Assembly (NCBI RefSeq): GCF_002270055.1
Contig: NZ_NIBG01000014.1
Span: 46,346 to 105,182, forward strand
Reading direction: 5' to 3'
Length of the DNA stretch: 58,837 nucleotides
From: Anaeromicrobium sediminis
GTDB lineage: Bacteria; Bacillota; Clostridia; Peptostreptococcales; Thermotaleaceae
In this document: positions 8,933 through 18,055 of the stretch, piece by piece
Numbering within the stretch: position 1 is the stretch's first letter
Layout: every line of letters begins with the position of its first letter
The notes under the pieces: generated by a model
Told to the model about the DNA's origin: nothing
Database searches by the model: none
What the model saw: the letters and a program-made list of their open reading frames with translations, nothing else
Translations under genes and position numbers: made by a program

Positions 8933-10555
8933 TTATTCTTGTATATCAGCAAATCCAAAGAAGAAATGTCCAAGTGGAGTTACTTCCCAACCTGTAACTT
9001 CAGGCTTAACTAATATTTTCTTAGTGTAGTAGTAAATTGGCATTACTATCATTTCATCCATCATCATCTTCTCTGCATCATATAACATTTTAAATCTTTC
9101 TTGTCCAGTTTGTAACTTAGAACCTTCAATTAAGTTATCATACTCTGTGCTCTTCCATTGTGCATCGTTATTTCCTGAATAAGATAACCATAAGTCTAAC
9201 ATAGTCATAGGGTCTGCATAGTCTCCTAACCATCCAGCTCTAGCTATAGAGAAGTTACCATTGTGTCTAGTATCTTGGAATACAGCCCACTCTTGGTTTC
9301 TTAATTCCACACTGATACCTAGGTTCTTTCTCCACATTTCTTGAATAGCTTCACCTATTGCTTTGTGTCCCTCAGAAGTGTTGTATAATACTTCTGCTGC
9401 TGGGAATCCTTCACCGTTCGGGAATCCTGCTTCTGCTAATAACTTCTTAGCTTCTTCCACGTCAGCAGTATCTTTAATTCCATAATCTCCTGCTACAGTT
9501 CTAAACTCATTTCCTTCAGCATCTAATAATCCTGGCGGTACAAATCCATTTGCAGGAAGTTCTCCTCCCTTAGATACATTGTCAGTTATTTGTTTTCTAT
9601 CTATAGCCAATGTTAAAGCTCTTCTTACCTTTGGGTTATCAAATGGTGCTTTAGTTACATTGAATATATAGTAATAAGTTCCTATAGTAGGTTTAATTAC
9701 AAATCCTGAATTTTTATCTTCTAAAAGTCTTGGAATTTCTTGTAAAGGTGTTCCACCTTCATTAGCATGTATATCTCCTGCCTCATATGCTGCTAAGTTA
9801 GTAGAGTAATCTACTATCATAAATGCTTCAATTTTGTCTATTTTAACTTTATCAGCTTGCCAATAATTTTCATTCTTCTTTAATACAATCTTATCTCCTA
9901 AGTGGTACTCACTTAAAACAAAAGGTCCATTTGACACAGCAGTTTCTGGGTTTGTTGCCCACTTAGCTGGGTCCTTGTCTACCATATCTTTTCTAACTGG
10001 CATATAAGTATAGAATGCTGTTAACTCTAAGAAATACGGCGTTGGAGCTATTAACTCAACTTGTAATGTCTTATCATCTACAGCTGTAATTGCCACATCA
10101 TCTAAGCTTCCTTTACCTTCATATGCTTCTTGAGCACCTTTAACATAGAATAGTTGGAAAGCGTATTCTGATGGTTGTGGAATTAAGTTTGGATCTAATG
10201 CTCTCTTCCATGCATATTCAAAATCGCCTGCAGTGATAGCTTGTCCATCAGACCATTTTGCGTCTCTTATTTTAAATGTATAAGTTTTACCATCTTCACT
10301 AACTTCATAGCTTTCAGCTATTGCAGGTTCCAATTTACCATTTACTTCTCTCATTAATCCTTCAAAAGTATTATTAATTACGTGTCCACCATCAGATGCA
10401 CTGTTTTGTTGTGGATCAATAGTTTTTGGCTCACCATTTAAGTTCCACTTTAATACTTTTTCACCTTCTGCTACTTCATCTTTTCCTCCACAACCTATTA
10501 ATGTAGTAAAAACAAGCATTAATATCATTGCTAAGGCAAGTATTCTTTTAGTCAT
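8933..10555 (-). CDS. oppA: Oligopeptide ABC transporter substrate-binding lipoprotein, paralog 1
   Basis: Family 5 peptide-binding lipoprotein, the last gene of the opp operon. Signal peptide with lipobox TLIGC (Cys about residue 22 from the chosen start), then KWNLNGEPKTIDPQQ. ATG at 10555 was chosen because AGGAGGGATAGT lies just before it; an in-frame TTG seven codons upstream has no such site. It is very similar to the second copy at 148-1785; the main differences are in the linker after the Cys and the C-terminus (this copy ends FGFADIQE). It is separated from oppF by 79 nt containing a perfect hairpin, which may adjust expression of this abundant component against the ATPases. It captures extracellular peptides for OppBCDF. 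Confidence 0.94.
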   Translation of the reverse strand: MTKRILALAMILMLVFTTLIGCGGKDEVAEGEKVLKWNLNGEPKTIDPQQNSASDGGHVINNTFEGLMREVNGKLEPAIAESYEVSEDGKTYTFKIRDAKWSDGQAITAGDFEYAWKRALDPNLIPQPSEYAFQLFYVKGAQEAYEGKGSLDDVAITAVDDKTLQVELIAPTPYFLELTAFYTYMPVRKDMVDKDPAKWATNPETAVSNGPFVLSEYHLGDKIVLKKNENYWQADKVKIDKIEAFMIVDYSTNLAAYEAGDIHANEGGTPLQEIPRLLEDKNSGFVIKPTIGTYYYIFNVTKAPFDNPKVRRALTLAIDRKQITDNVSKGGELPANGFVPPGLLDAEGNEFRTVAGDYGIKDTADVEEAKKLLAEAGFPNGEGFPAAEVLYNTSEGHKAIGEAIQEMWRKNLGISVELRNQEWAVFQDTRHNGNFSIARAGWLGDYADPMTMLDLWLSYSGNNDAQWKSTEYDNLIEGSKLQTGQERFKMLYDAEKMMMDEMIVMPIYYYTKKILVKPEVTGWEVTPLGHFFFGFADIQE

Positions 10556-10593
10556 ACTATCCCTCCTATTTTTCAAGTCCTTTTATGATAATA

Positions 10594-10621
10594 TTTAGTG
10601 CAAGATTAATCTTGCACTAAA
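10594..10621 (-). promoter_or_regulatory. Intercistronic hairpin between oppF and oppA
   Basis: A perfect inverted repeat TTTAGTGCAAG-6 nt-CTTGCACTAAA without a T-run on either side. It is probably an mRNA processing or stabilising hairpin or partial attenuator, not a full terminator. No clear -35/-10 pair was seen inside the gap. Confidence 0.6.
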
Positions 10622-10634
10622 TAACCATACAAAA

Positions 10635-11615
10635 TTATCCTAACAGATGACATGCGGCGTAGTGACCTTCACCAACTTTTATCATCTTTGGTTCAATTTC
10701 TGCACATTTTTCCATTGCATATTGACATCTCGTTCTAAATCTACATCCAGATGGAGGATTCATTGGGCTTGGCACATCTCCCTCTAGAACAATTCTATTA
10801 GTTTCCTTAATTACATCTGGATCTGGCACAGGTATGGCAGAAAGGAGTGCTTGAGTATATGGATGCTTAGGATTATCATATACGTCATCACTAGTTCCTA
10901 TTTCCACAAGTTTACCTAGATACATTACTCCAACTCTGTCAGATATGTGTCTAACCATGGAAAGGTCATGGGCTATGAATAAATACGTAAGACCTAATTC
11001 CTTTTGTAGATCAGATAACATATTTACAACTTGAGCCTGAATAGACACATCTAGGGCCGATATTGGTTCATCACAGATTATAAATTCTGGATCTACGGCA
11101 AGTGCTCTTGCAATACCTATCCTTTGACGCTGACCACCACTAAATTCATGAGGATATCTTACAGCGTGTCCAGGAGATAAACCAACTCTCTCTAAAAGAT
11201 CATGGATTATTTTTAATCTTTCTTTTCCTGTAGCTATATTGTGTATGTCAATAGCCTCTCCTATAATGTCACCTACTGTCATACGAGTGTTTAATGATGC
11301 ATAAGGATCTTGGAATATCATTTGTATCTTTTTTCTATAAGGCATTAACTCTTTTTGAGACATTTCAGCAATATCTTTTCCGTCATATTTAATTTCTCCA
11401 TCAGTTGGTTCATATAATCTGATTAGAGTTCTACCTGTAGTAGATTTTCCACATCCTGATTCACCAACTAGACCTAAAGTTTCACCCTTATATATTTTAA
11501 AAGATACATCATCTACGGCCTTTACATGTTTTATATTTCCTCCAAAAAAGCCCTTCTTAACTTCAAAATATTTCTTTAAATTATTTACTTCTAATAGTAC
11601 TTGTTTATTTTCCAT
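10635..11615 (-). CDS. oppF: Oligopeptide ABC transporter ATP-binding protein OppF
   Basis: Cytoplasmic ATPase subunit (326 aa) of the peptide importer. Walker A GESGCGKST at about 55-63, Q-loop region MIFQDPYASLN, signature FSGGQRQRIGIARAL, Walker B FIICDEPISALD, and switch His in FIAHDLSMV. The C-terminal oligopeptide/dipeptide transporter extension with PSGCRFRTRCQYAMEKC matches the Fe-S/Cys-rich tail typical of OppD/F and DppD/F. Together with OppD it forms the ATPase heterodimer. It lies 3 nt after oppD, in the same operon. Confidence 0.95.
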   Translation of the reverse strand: MENKQVLLEVNNLKKYFEVKKGFFGGNIKHVKAVDDVSFKIYKGETLGLVGESGCGKSTTGRTLIRLYEPTDGEIKYDGKDIAEMSQKELMPYRKKIQMIFQDPYASLNTRMTVGDIIGEAIDIHNIATGKERLKIIHDLLERVGLSPGHAVRYPHEFSGGQRQRIGIARALAVDPEFIICDEPISALDVSIQAQVVNMLSDLQKELGLTYLFIAHDLSMVRHISDRVGVMYLGKLVEIGTSDDVYDNPKHPYTQALLSAIPVPDPDVIKETNRIVLEGDVPSPMNPPSGCRFRTRCQYAMEKCAEIEPKMIKVGEGHYAACHLLG

Positions 11616-11618
11616 AAC

Positions 11619-12638
11619 TTACCCCCTCCTTTTTACACCAGTATCTACTTCTATTTTTGGTGCATCCTTATGAAGTAACCAACACATAGATCTTTGTCCA
11701 GTTTCTGTTGTGAAATAAGGAGGTTGTTCTGTTTCACAGACTTTCATAGTGTAAGGGCATCTAGCTGCAAATGGACATCCCTTTGGAGGATTTAGTAAAT
11801 CCGGTGGAGTACCTTCAATTGGAATTAATCTCTGATTTTCTCCTAAATCCATTCTAGGAATAGATTTTAAAAGTCCCATTGTATATGGATGTTTAGGATT
11901 ATAGAATATTTCCTCTGTAGTTCCTTCTTCCATTACAAGTCCACCATACATAACAATTATTCTACTACAGACATCTGCCACTACTCCTAAATCGTGAGTA
12001 ATTAATATGATAGATGTATTAATTTCATCTTTTAATTTTTTCATAAGTTCTAATATTTGAGCTTGGATAGTAACATCTAAAGCTGTAGTAGGCTCATCTG
12101 CTATAAGAAGTTCCGGTTCACAGGATAGTGCTATTGCAATCATAGCACGCTGTCTCATCCCACCACTAAATTCATGGGGATATTGGTCAATTCTCTCTTC
12201 TGGAGAAGGAATTCCTACTAACTTTAGCATTTCTATAGCCTTTTCTTTAGCTACTTTTTTATCTACCTTCTGATGCTTTATGATTGATTCCATTATTTGA
12301 TCTCCAATAGTATAAACGGGATTTAATGAAGTCATTGGATCTTGGAAGATCATGGCTATTTCATTACCTCTAATGGACTGCATTTTCTTTTCAGGTGTAT
12401 TTACTAGATTTTCACCTCTAAATAAAATTTCTCCATTTACTATTTTTCCTGGAAATTGTAATAATTTCATTACGGACATGGAAGTAACACTTTTTCCACT
12501 TCCAGATTCACCAACTATACCTATAGCTTCTCCTTTTTTTAAAGAAAAACTCACACCTCTTATAGCTTTTATTTCTCCAACATGGGTAAAAAACGACGTC
12601 CTTAAGTCTTTAACTTCTAATATATTTTTCAAACTCAT
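11619..12638 (-). CDS. oppD: Oligopeptide ABC transporter ATP-binding protein OppD
   Basis: ATPase subunit of the peptide importer, about 339 aa. Walker A GESGSGKSVT, signature FSGGMRQRAMIAIAL, Walker B LLIADEPTTALD, and His switch LITHDLGVV. The Cys-rich C-terminal block (GCPFAARCPYTMKVC) is typical of the OppD/DppD family. The start is uncertain: GTG 12641, ATG 12638 and TTG 12632 are all in frame, and the AGAGGTG ribosome site is best spaced for the TTG. The gene follows oppC almost directly, and is 3 nt before oppF. Confidence 0.95.
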   Translation of the reverse strand: MSLKNILEVKDLRTSFFTHVGEIKAIRGVSFSLKKGEAIGIVGESGSGKSVTSMSVMKLLQFPGKIVNGEILFRGENLVNTPEKKMQSIRGNEIAMIFQDPMTSLNPVYTIGDQIMESIIKHQKVDKKVAKEKAIEMLKLVGIPSPEERIDQYPHEFSGGMRQRAMIAIALSCEPELLIADEPTTALDVTIQAQILELMKKLKDEINTSIILITHDLGVVADVCSRIIVMYGGLVMEEGTTEEIFYNPKHPYTMGLLKSIPRMDLGENQRLIPIEGTPPDLLNPPKGCPFAARCPYTMKVCETEQPPYFTTETGQRSMCWLLHKDAPKIEVDTGVKRRG

Positions 12639-12643
12639 CACCT

Positions 12644-13570
12644 CTATTTACGTAAGCGCGGATCTAATGCGTCTCTTAGACCGTCTCCAAAGAAATTAAA
12701 TGCAAGCATAGTAATACATATAGCAAGTGCTGGGAAGAACAATTGATGTGGATATGAATTAAGTCCTCCTAATGCATCACTTGCAAGCGAACCCCATGAT
12801 GGCTTTGGTGCAGATACTCCAAGACCTATAAAGCTTAAGAACGACTCTGTAAATATGGCTGATGGAATCATCATTGTCATAGTTACTATAATAGGCCCCA
12901 TTGCATTTGGAATTAAATGTCTAAGTAATATTCTCTTTGTACTAGCTCCTAAAGTTTGGGCTGCTAGTACATATTCTTGTTCCCTTAATGTTAATATTTG
13001 TCCCCTTACAATTCTGGCCATTCTAACCCAATAAATTGTTCCTATGGCCAAAATAACACTAGTAAGACCTGGCTTGAATACAACCATTAATATGATTGCA
13101 TAAAGTACTAGGGGTATAGTTGATATAATATCTACTATTCTCATCATTGTATTATCTATCTTTCCACCTAAGTAGCCTGATATCCCTCCATATATAACTC
13201 CTATGAAGAAGTTAACCACACTGGCTACTACGGCCACCGTTAACGACACTCTTGCTCCATACACTACCCTTATGAATAAGTCTCTACCATGGGCGTCTGT
13301 TCCAAACCAGTGTTCTCCACTTGGTCCTTCGTTAGTTCTTGTTAGGTCCTGGTCCGAGAAATTATATTGTGAAATAAGGGGACCAAAGATTGCTATTAAA
13401 AATATAATTGCTATGGTTATAAGTCCTATCATAGCAAGAGGATTTTTCTTTAACCTTCTCCAAGCATCTTGCCAGTAGGTTATGATAGGTCTTTCAATTC
13501 GCTCTCTATCCTTATCTGCATGAGGAACTTTTTCCCACATGTCTGCAGAAATATTTTTGTTTATATCCAT
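12644..13570 (-). CDS. oppC: Oligopeptide ABC transporter permease OppC
   Basis: Inner-membrane permease subunit (308 aa). An N-terminal cytoplasmic extension of about 40 residues (RRLKKNPLAMIG precedes the first membrane segment) is typical of OppC. It then has about six membrane segments and the EAA loop (EYVLAAQTLGASTKRILLRH) that contacts the ATPases. The C-terminus DGLRDALDPRLRK is characteristic of the family. It pairs with OppB to form the channel. It is 15 nt behind oppB. Confidence 0.95.
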   Translation of the reverse strand: MDINKNISADMWEKVPHADKDRERIERPIITYWQDAWRRLKKNPLAMIGLITIAIIFLIAIFGPLISQYNFSDQDLTRTNEGPSGEHWFGTDAHGRDLFIRVVYGARVSLTVAVVASVVNFFIGVIYGGISGYLGGKIDNTMMRIVDIISTIPLVLYAIILMVVFKPGLTSVILAIGTIYWVRMARIVRGQILTLREQEYVLAAQTLGASTKRILLRHLIPNAMGPIIVTMTMMIPSAIFTESFLSFIGLGVSAPKPSWGSLASDALGGLNSYPHQLFFPALAICITMLAFNFFGDGLRDALDPRLRK

Positions 13571-13585
13571 CCTTGCAGCTCCTTC

Positions 13586-14509
13586 CTATTCATCCAGCTT
13601 AATTCTTGGGTCTATTAATCCATATAGAATATCTACTACGAATACCATTACTATTAAGAACATTGCATAGAATATGGTTACACCCATGATTACTGTGTAA
13701 TCTCTGTTATTAACACTTTCTACAAAGTATTTTCCCATTCCAGAGATAGCAAATATTCTCTCTACTACGAAAGATCCGGTAAGTATAGCTGCAACTAGTG
13801 GTCCTACATAGCTTACAACTGGAATTAATGCATTTTTAAGGGCATGTTTACCTATAACTGTAAATTCGGATAATCCTTTAGCCCTTGCAGTTCTTATGTA
13901 GTCCTGTTGCATAACTTCAAGCATACTTGAACGAGTTAATCTTGCCACAAATGACAGTGAAAATCCTGCAAGCGCTATAACTGGTCCTATATAATGCTTC
14001 CAACTACTTAATCCATGGGATGGTAATAAATTAAGTTTCGTACTGAAGAAATGAACTATTAATGTTCCTAGAACGAAACTCGGTATAGTTACTCCCAAGG
14101 TTGCCATAAACATGGCTAACTGATCTTGCCACTTCCCTTGTTTCATGGCTGATATTATTCCTATCGGTACTCCTAAGGCGAGAACTACCAATACAGATAT
14201 ACCTCCAACTCTTGCTGAGGTAGGGAATGTACTGGCGATAATTTCATTAACAGTCCATCCAACCCTTTGGAATGACGGTCCCAAATCTCTATTTATTATT
14301 ACATCTTTTAAGTATATTACGTATTGTTCCCACACAGGCTTATCTAGATTAAATCTAGCCTCTACTACTTTCATTATGGCCTCTGGTAGTGCCTTTTCTC
14401 TAGAGAAAGGTCCTCCAGGTGCTGCGTGCATTAGGAAAAAAGTTATGGTTATTACAAATAACAGAGTAATTACCATCGATAACATTCTATTAGCAATAAA
14501 CCTTCCCAT
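13586..14509 (-). CDS. oppB: Oligopeptide ABC transporter permease OppB
   Basis: The first gene of the opp operon; a 307-aa polytopic permease with the OppB-type N-terminus (ITFFLMHAAPGGPF) and the EAA loop DYIRTARAKGLSEFTVIGKH. It ends in LYGLIDPRIKLDE, as OppB/DppB proteins do. The ATG at 14509 is preceded by AAAAGGAGTGTGATAAG. The promoter must be in the 435-nt gap upstream, but no unequivocal -35/-10 pair stands out there. Confidence 0.95.
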   Translation of the reverse strand: MGRFIANRMLSMVITLLFVITITFFLMHAAPGGPFSREKALPEAIMKVVEARFNLDKPVWEQYVIYLKDVIINRDLGPSFQRVGWTVNEIIASTFPTSARVGGISVLVVLALGVPIGIISAMKQGKWQDQLAMFMATLGVTIPSFVLGTLIVHFFSTKLNLLPSHGLSSWKHYIGPVIALAGFSLSFVARLTRSSMLEVMQQDYIRTARAKGLSEFTVIGKHALKNALIPVVSYVGPLVAAILTGSFVVERIFAISGMGKYFVESVNNRDYTVIMGVTIFYAMFLIVMVFVVDILYGLIDPRIKLDE

Positions 14510-14944
14510 CTTATCACACTCCTTTTTTTATCTTATATTTTTATTGTTTCCATAAATGTGTTTAAATACGTCTATAACGAAAAAAATTTAAAAGATTTTC
14601 AAATCCTTCCTTAAAAATAGTTTTCACTTATAGGCACCATTCCTTTCTATTGCAGTTTATAAAATTTTGTGATAATTCATTTTTGTTTTACAGTAATTTT
14701 TACAGTATCAGTACAATTCCATTAATATTCTATCATATTTTTTTGAATTTTTAAAGTATGTATGTGCAACACATACATTCGTTTTTATCGTTGCAAATGC
14801 ACAAACATCCTACCATACAATTGATACAATTTTCTAACAATTCCGCGTAACGCGCACATTTACCTATGTGCGAACGAACTTTTTTTGATTTTTCTGATTT
14901 TTCTTTCGTATTTTTATTATAATATGTTTCAGGAAAACATTTTC
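14510..14944. other. 435-nt intergenic region between oppB and gatB with a cluster of small palindromes
   Basis: No convincing gene. It contains the oppB leader and, near the gatB end, three short perfect palindromes: 14760-14776 (GTATGTG-3-CACATAC), 14844-14854 (CGCGTAACGCG) and 14853-14872 (CGCACAT...ATGTGCG). The last is followed on the plus strand by a T-run and may be a terminator. No standard terminator for gatB was found other than a weak ATGTTT/AAACAT hairpin. Confidence 0.5.
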
Positions 14945-16360
14945 TTATTTTTTTCTTAAGATGTCCAAAATGATTTCATTAACAGTTTGAGGATTGGCAG
15001 AACCCTTAGTTTTTTTCATGACAGCTCCCACAAGAAATCCGATTACTTTTTTCTTGCCATTTTTATAATCTTTTATAGATTTCAGATTTTCTTCCAAAAC
15101 TTCTTTTACAATTTTTACAATATCTTTTTCATTGGATAACTGAATAATTCCCTTTTCTTTCATTATTATTTCTGGATTTTCCCCTGTTTCATGCATTATA
15201 TTATATAACTTTTTTGCCATATTATTACTTATATATCCATTTACAACCAATTCTAATAATTTTACAAAATCATCTATCTTATACTTAAGATCTTCTATAT
15301 CCATTCGGTCATCCTTTAGCCTTTTATAAAGGACTGAGATTATAAAATTGCTAACCATCTTTGGATTCTTAACAGTCCTTACTACTTCTTCAAAGTAATT
15401 GGACATTTCTTTGCTCTTAGTCATTATATTTATGTGGTATTCTGGTAACTCATATTGTAATATAAAACGGTTCCTCTTTTCATTAGGCAATTCCGGTAAT
15501 CCTTTCCTAATTTCCTCAATAAAACTCTCCTCTACAAATATTTTTAATAAATCTGGTTCTGGAAAATATCTATAATCTTGTGCTTCTTCTTTCTTTCTCA
15601 TGGCCACAGTTATTTTCTTATTTTCATCCCATCTTCTAGTTTCTCTTATGGTGTTTTTATTTTCTCTCAAAAGAAATCTATGCCTAGATTCTTCATATTC
15701 TATAGCCTTTTTTACAGCCTTAAATGAATTTAAATTTTTTATTTCTACTATATTACTTCTTATGGTTTTATCCTTAGATTCTATATTTATATTCACATCA
15801 CATCTAAGGGAACCTTCTTCCATTTTACAATCACAAATATCTAAGTATATGAGTATTTCTTTTAATTCTTCTAAACATTCACTTGTTTCTATAGAACTTG
15901 AAAGATCTGGTTCTGTAACAATTTCTATTAAAGGAACTCCACTTCTATTGTAATTTAAAAGTCTTGCCTCATTAGTGTATATAGTTTTTCCTGCATCTTC
16001 TTCTATATGTATTCTCTTTATTCCTATTCTTTTATCATTAATCTGTATATGACCATTTTCACAAAGGGGCTTATCATATTGAGAAATTTGATATGCTTTA
16101 TTTAGATCCGGGTAAAAATAATTTTTTCTATCCATAAATGACTTTCTAGCTATTTCACAATTAAGGCCTATGCCTGCCCTTATGGCATATTCTATTACCT
16201 TCTTATTTAAGCTTGGTAAAGTCCCTGGCAAACCTAAACAAATTGGACAGCACTGACTATTTTCTTCTTCTCCAAACCCTGTAGAGCATGAGCAAAATAT
16301 TTTGGATTTCGTCTTTAATTCTGCATGTATTTCTAGTCCCACTACAGTGATGTATTCCAT
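14945..16360 (-). CDS. gatB: Asp-tRNA(Asn)/Glu-tRNA(Gln) amidotransferase subunit B
   Basis: GatB (471 aa, usual length) binds misacylated Glu-tRNA(Gln) or Asp-tRNA(Asn), phosphorylates the side chain and uses ammonia from GatA to make the amide. The N-terminal signature GLEIHAELKTKSKIFC...CPICLGLPG with paired Cys, the FMDRKNYFYPDLNKAYQISQ block and the C-terminal helical YqeY-like domain (ending QTVNEIILDILRKK) are all present. The start overlaps the gatA end by 19 nt, so the two are translationally coupled. It is the last gene of the group. Confidence 0.96.
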   Translation of the reverse strand: MEYITVVGLEIHAELKTKSKIFCSCSTGFGEEENSQCCPICLGLPGTLPSLNKKVIEYAIRAGIGLNCEIARKSFMDRKNYFYPDLNKAYQISQYDKPLCENGHIQINDKRIGIKRIHIEEDAGKTIYTNEARLLNYNRSGVPLIEIVTEPDLSSSIETSECLEELKEILIYLDICDCKMEEGSLRCDVNINIESKDKTIRSNIVEIKNLNSFKAVKKAIEYEESRHRFLLRENKNTIRETRRWDENKKITVAMRKKEEAQDYRYFPEPDLLKIFVEESFIEEIRKGLPELPNEKRNRFILQYELPEYHINIMTKSKEMSNYFEEVVRTVKNPKMVSNFIISVLYKRLKDDRMDIEDLKYKIDDFVKLLELVVNGYISNNMAKKLYNIMHETGENPEIIMKEKGIIQLSNEKDIVKIVKEVLEENLKSIKDYKNGKKKVIGFLVGAVMKKTKGSANPQTVNEIILDILRKK

Positions 16361-17790
16361 GTTATTTCTCCCCTCATTCTCTCTACTTCATAAGCACATG
16401 TTAGTACTTCTTCTTCATTAAAATAGCCACCCATTATTTGTACTCCTACAGGCATATTCTCTATGAAACCACAAGGAATAGAAAGGGCTGGTATTCCTGA
16501 AATATTTGCATTAATAGTAAGTATATCTGATTTATACATTTTTATTGGATCTTTAATCTTTTCTCCGATTCCAAAGGGAAGGGTAGGTGTGGTAGGTGTT
16601 ATTAATAAATCCACCTTTTTAAATACTTCTTTGAAATCCTTAATTATTAAAGTTCTGACCTTGGCTCCTTTTTCATAGTATTTTTCATAATTTGTCTTAA
16701 TTAAACTATTAGTTCCTAATATGATATTTTTCTTTACTTGTTTACCAAATCCTAAAGTTCTATTGTGACTATACAGCTCGTTTAGGTTATCATATTCATT
16801 TTTACAGTATCCATATCTTATTCCATCAAATCGAGAAAGATTTAAACTGCATTCTGCTGTGGCAATGTTATAGTAAGTAAAAAATCCATATTTAGTATGA
16901 GGTAGATTCACATCTATTATTATTGCACCCTTTTTTTCTAATTCCTTAACTACCTCTATTATTTTCTCTTTTATTCTATTGTCTATTCCATCATGGAAAT
17001 ATTCCTTTGGAATTCCTATTTTTAGTCCACAAACACCATTTTTTAAACCTTTTGTATAATCTTTCTTGCCCCTATTAACACTTGTAGAGTCTTTAGTATC
17101 GTATCCACTTATATGATTTAATACTAGGGCACAATCATATACATTTCTTGTTATAGGCCCTATAGTATCAAGACTTGAGCCATAGGCCACAAGACCGAAT
17201 CTGGATACTAGTCCATAGGTGGGCTTTAGTCCTACTACTCCACAAAAGGCTGCCGGTTGTCTAATAGATCCACCCGTATCGGAACCCAGTGAAAAAAAAC
17301 ATAGGCCAGAAGCTACTGCCGCTGCTGAACCACCACTAGAACCTCCCGGTACTTTAGTTAAGTCCCAAGGATTTTTAGTTATTTTATAAGCAGAGTTTTC
17401 AGTGGAAGATCCCATTCCAAATTCATCTAAATTAGTTTTTCCCACTAATATATTCTTTTTTAATCGCTCCACTACTGTAGCATCATAGGGTGATATATAG
17501 TTCTCTAGCATCTTAGACCCACAGGTTGTCTTTATTTTCCTAGTGGATATATTATCCTTAAGGGAGTAGGGTATTCCTTCTAATGGCTCTATATAATCTC
17601 CATTACCTATTTTTCTATCTACTGCTTTTGCTTCACTTAAACTTTCTTTTACTATAGTTAAATATGCTCCTAATTTTTCATCTATATTATTAATCCTATT
17701 TAAAATAGTACAAGTTAATTCCTCACAGCTTAATTCTTTTCTTCTCAGCATATTATGTATTTCATATATATTTTTATAATAAAGTTCCAT
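16342..17790 (-). CDS. gatA: Asp-tRNA(Asn)/Glu-tRNA(Gln) amidotransferase subunit A
   Basis: Amidase-signature enzyme (482 aa) that releases ammonia from glutamine for GatB. The Ser-cis-Ser-Lys triad can be read: Lys in YSLKDNIS (about 78), cis-Ser in GGSSGGSAAAVASG and the nucleophile in GSDTGGSIRQPA. ATG 17790 follows AAAGAAAGGAAGG. Unlike most gatCAB operons, it is separated from gatC by 282 nt holding a terminator and a copy of a 220-nt dispersed element, so gatA-gatB may have their own promoter there. Confidence 0.96.
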   Translation of the reverse strand: MELYYKNIYEIHNMLRRKELSCEELTCTILNRINNIDEKLGAYLTIVKESLSEAKAVDRKIGNGDYIEPLEGIPYSLKDNISTRKIKTTCGSKMLENYISPYDATVVERLKKNILVGKTNLDEFGMGSSTENSAYKITKNPWDLTKVPGGSSGGSAAAVASGLCFFSLGSDTGGSIRQPAAFCGVVGLKPTYGLVSRFGLVAYGSSLDTIGPITRNVYDCALVLNHISGYDTKDSTSVNRGKKDYTKGLKNGVCGLKIGIPKEYFHDGIDNRIKEKIIEVVKELEKKGAIIIDVNLPHTKYGFFTYYNIATAECSLNLSRFDGIRYGYCKNEYDNLNELYSHNRTLGFGKQVKKNIILGTNSLIKTNYEKYYEKGAKVRTLIIKDFKEVFKKVDLLITPTTPTLPFGIGEKIKDPIKMYKSDILTINANISGIPALSIPCGFIENMPVGVQIMGGYFNEEEVLTCAYEVERMRGEITWNTSL

Positions 17791-17821
17791 AATTCCTTCC
17801 TTTCTTTAAATCAATAGACAA

Positions 17822-18040
17822 ACTACTTCTAAACTCAATAAACGCTGGCTACTTACAAGGGAATATAAATAAAAAAATTTTATAAGGTGGAACATCAAAA
17901 CATCCTATGCTGCAAACAATTATGAACCTTCTAAATTTAGTATGAGATGTACACCCTATAATCTGATAGTGACTTACCTTATAAAATATTTTTTATTTAT
18001 ATGACCGAAGTAAGTTCACACCCCCCTAGCTTAAATATAA
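17822..18040 (-). repeat. 220-nt dispersed structured element, copy A
   Basis: Shares long blocks with 40396-40614 and 53251-53475, including the start (ACTACTTCTAAACTCAATAA), the centre (AAGGTGGAACATCA, TCTGATAGTGACTTACC) and the end (TATGACCGAAGTAAGTTCAC). Two foldings compete: TTTTATAAGGT (17878-17888) can pair with ACCTTATAAAA (17976-17986), or GTGACTTAC...GTAAGTTCAC can form a hairpin containing TATAAA/TTTATA. It sits between the gatC terminator and gatA. Strand is assigned by neighbours and is not proven. It has no ORF; the function is unknown. Confidence 0.65.
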
Positions 18041-18055
18041 TTAATCCCTATATAT

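Noticed and set aside
17822-18040. T-box or other known riboswitch for gatA
   Set aside because: The GGTGGAAC stretch is on the plus strand, lacks the full T-box antiterminator and the other T-box stems, and the same element occurs upstream of unrelated genes.
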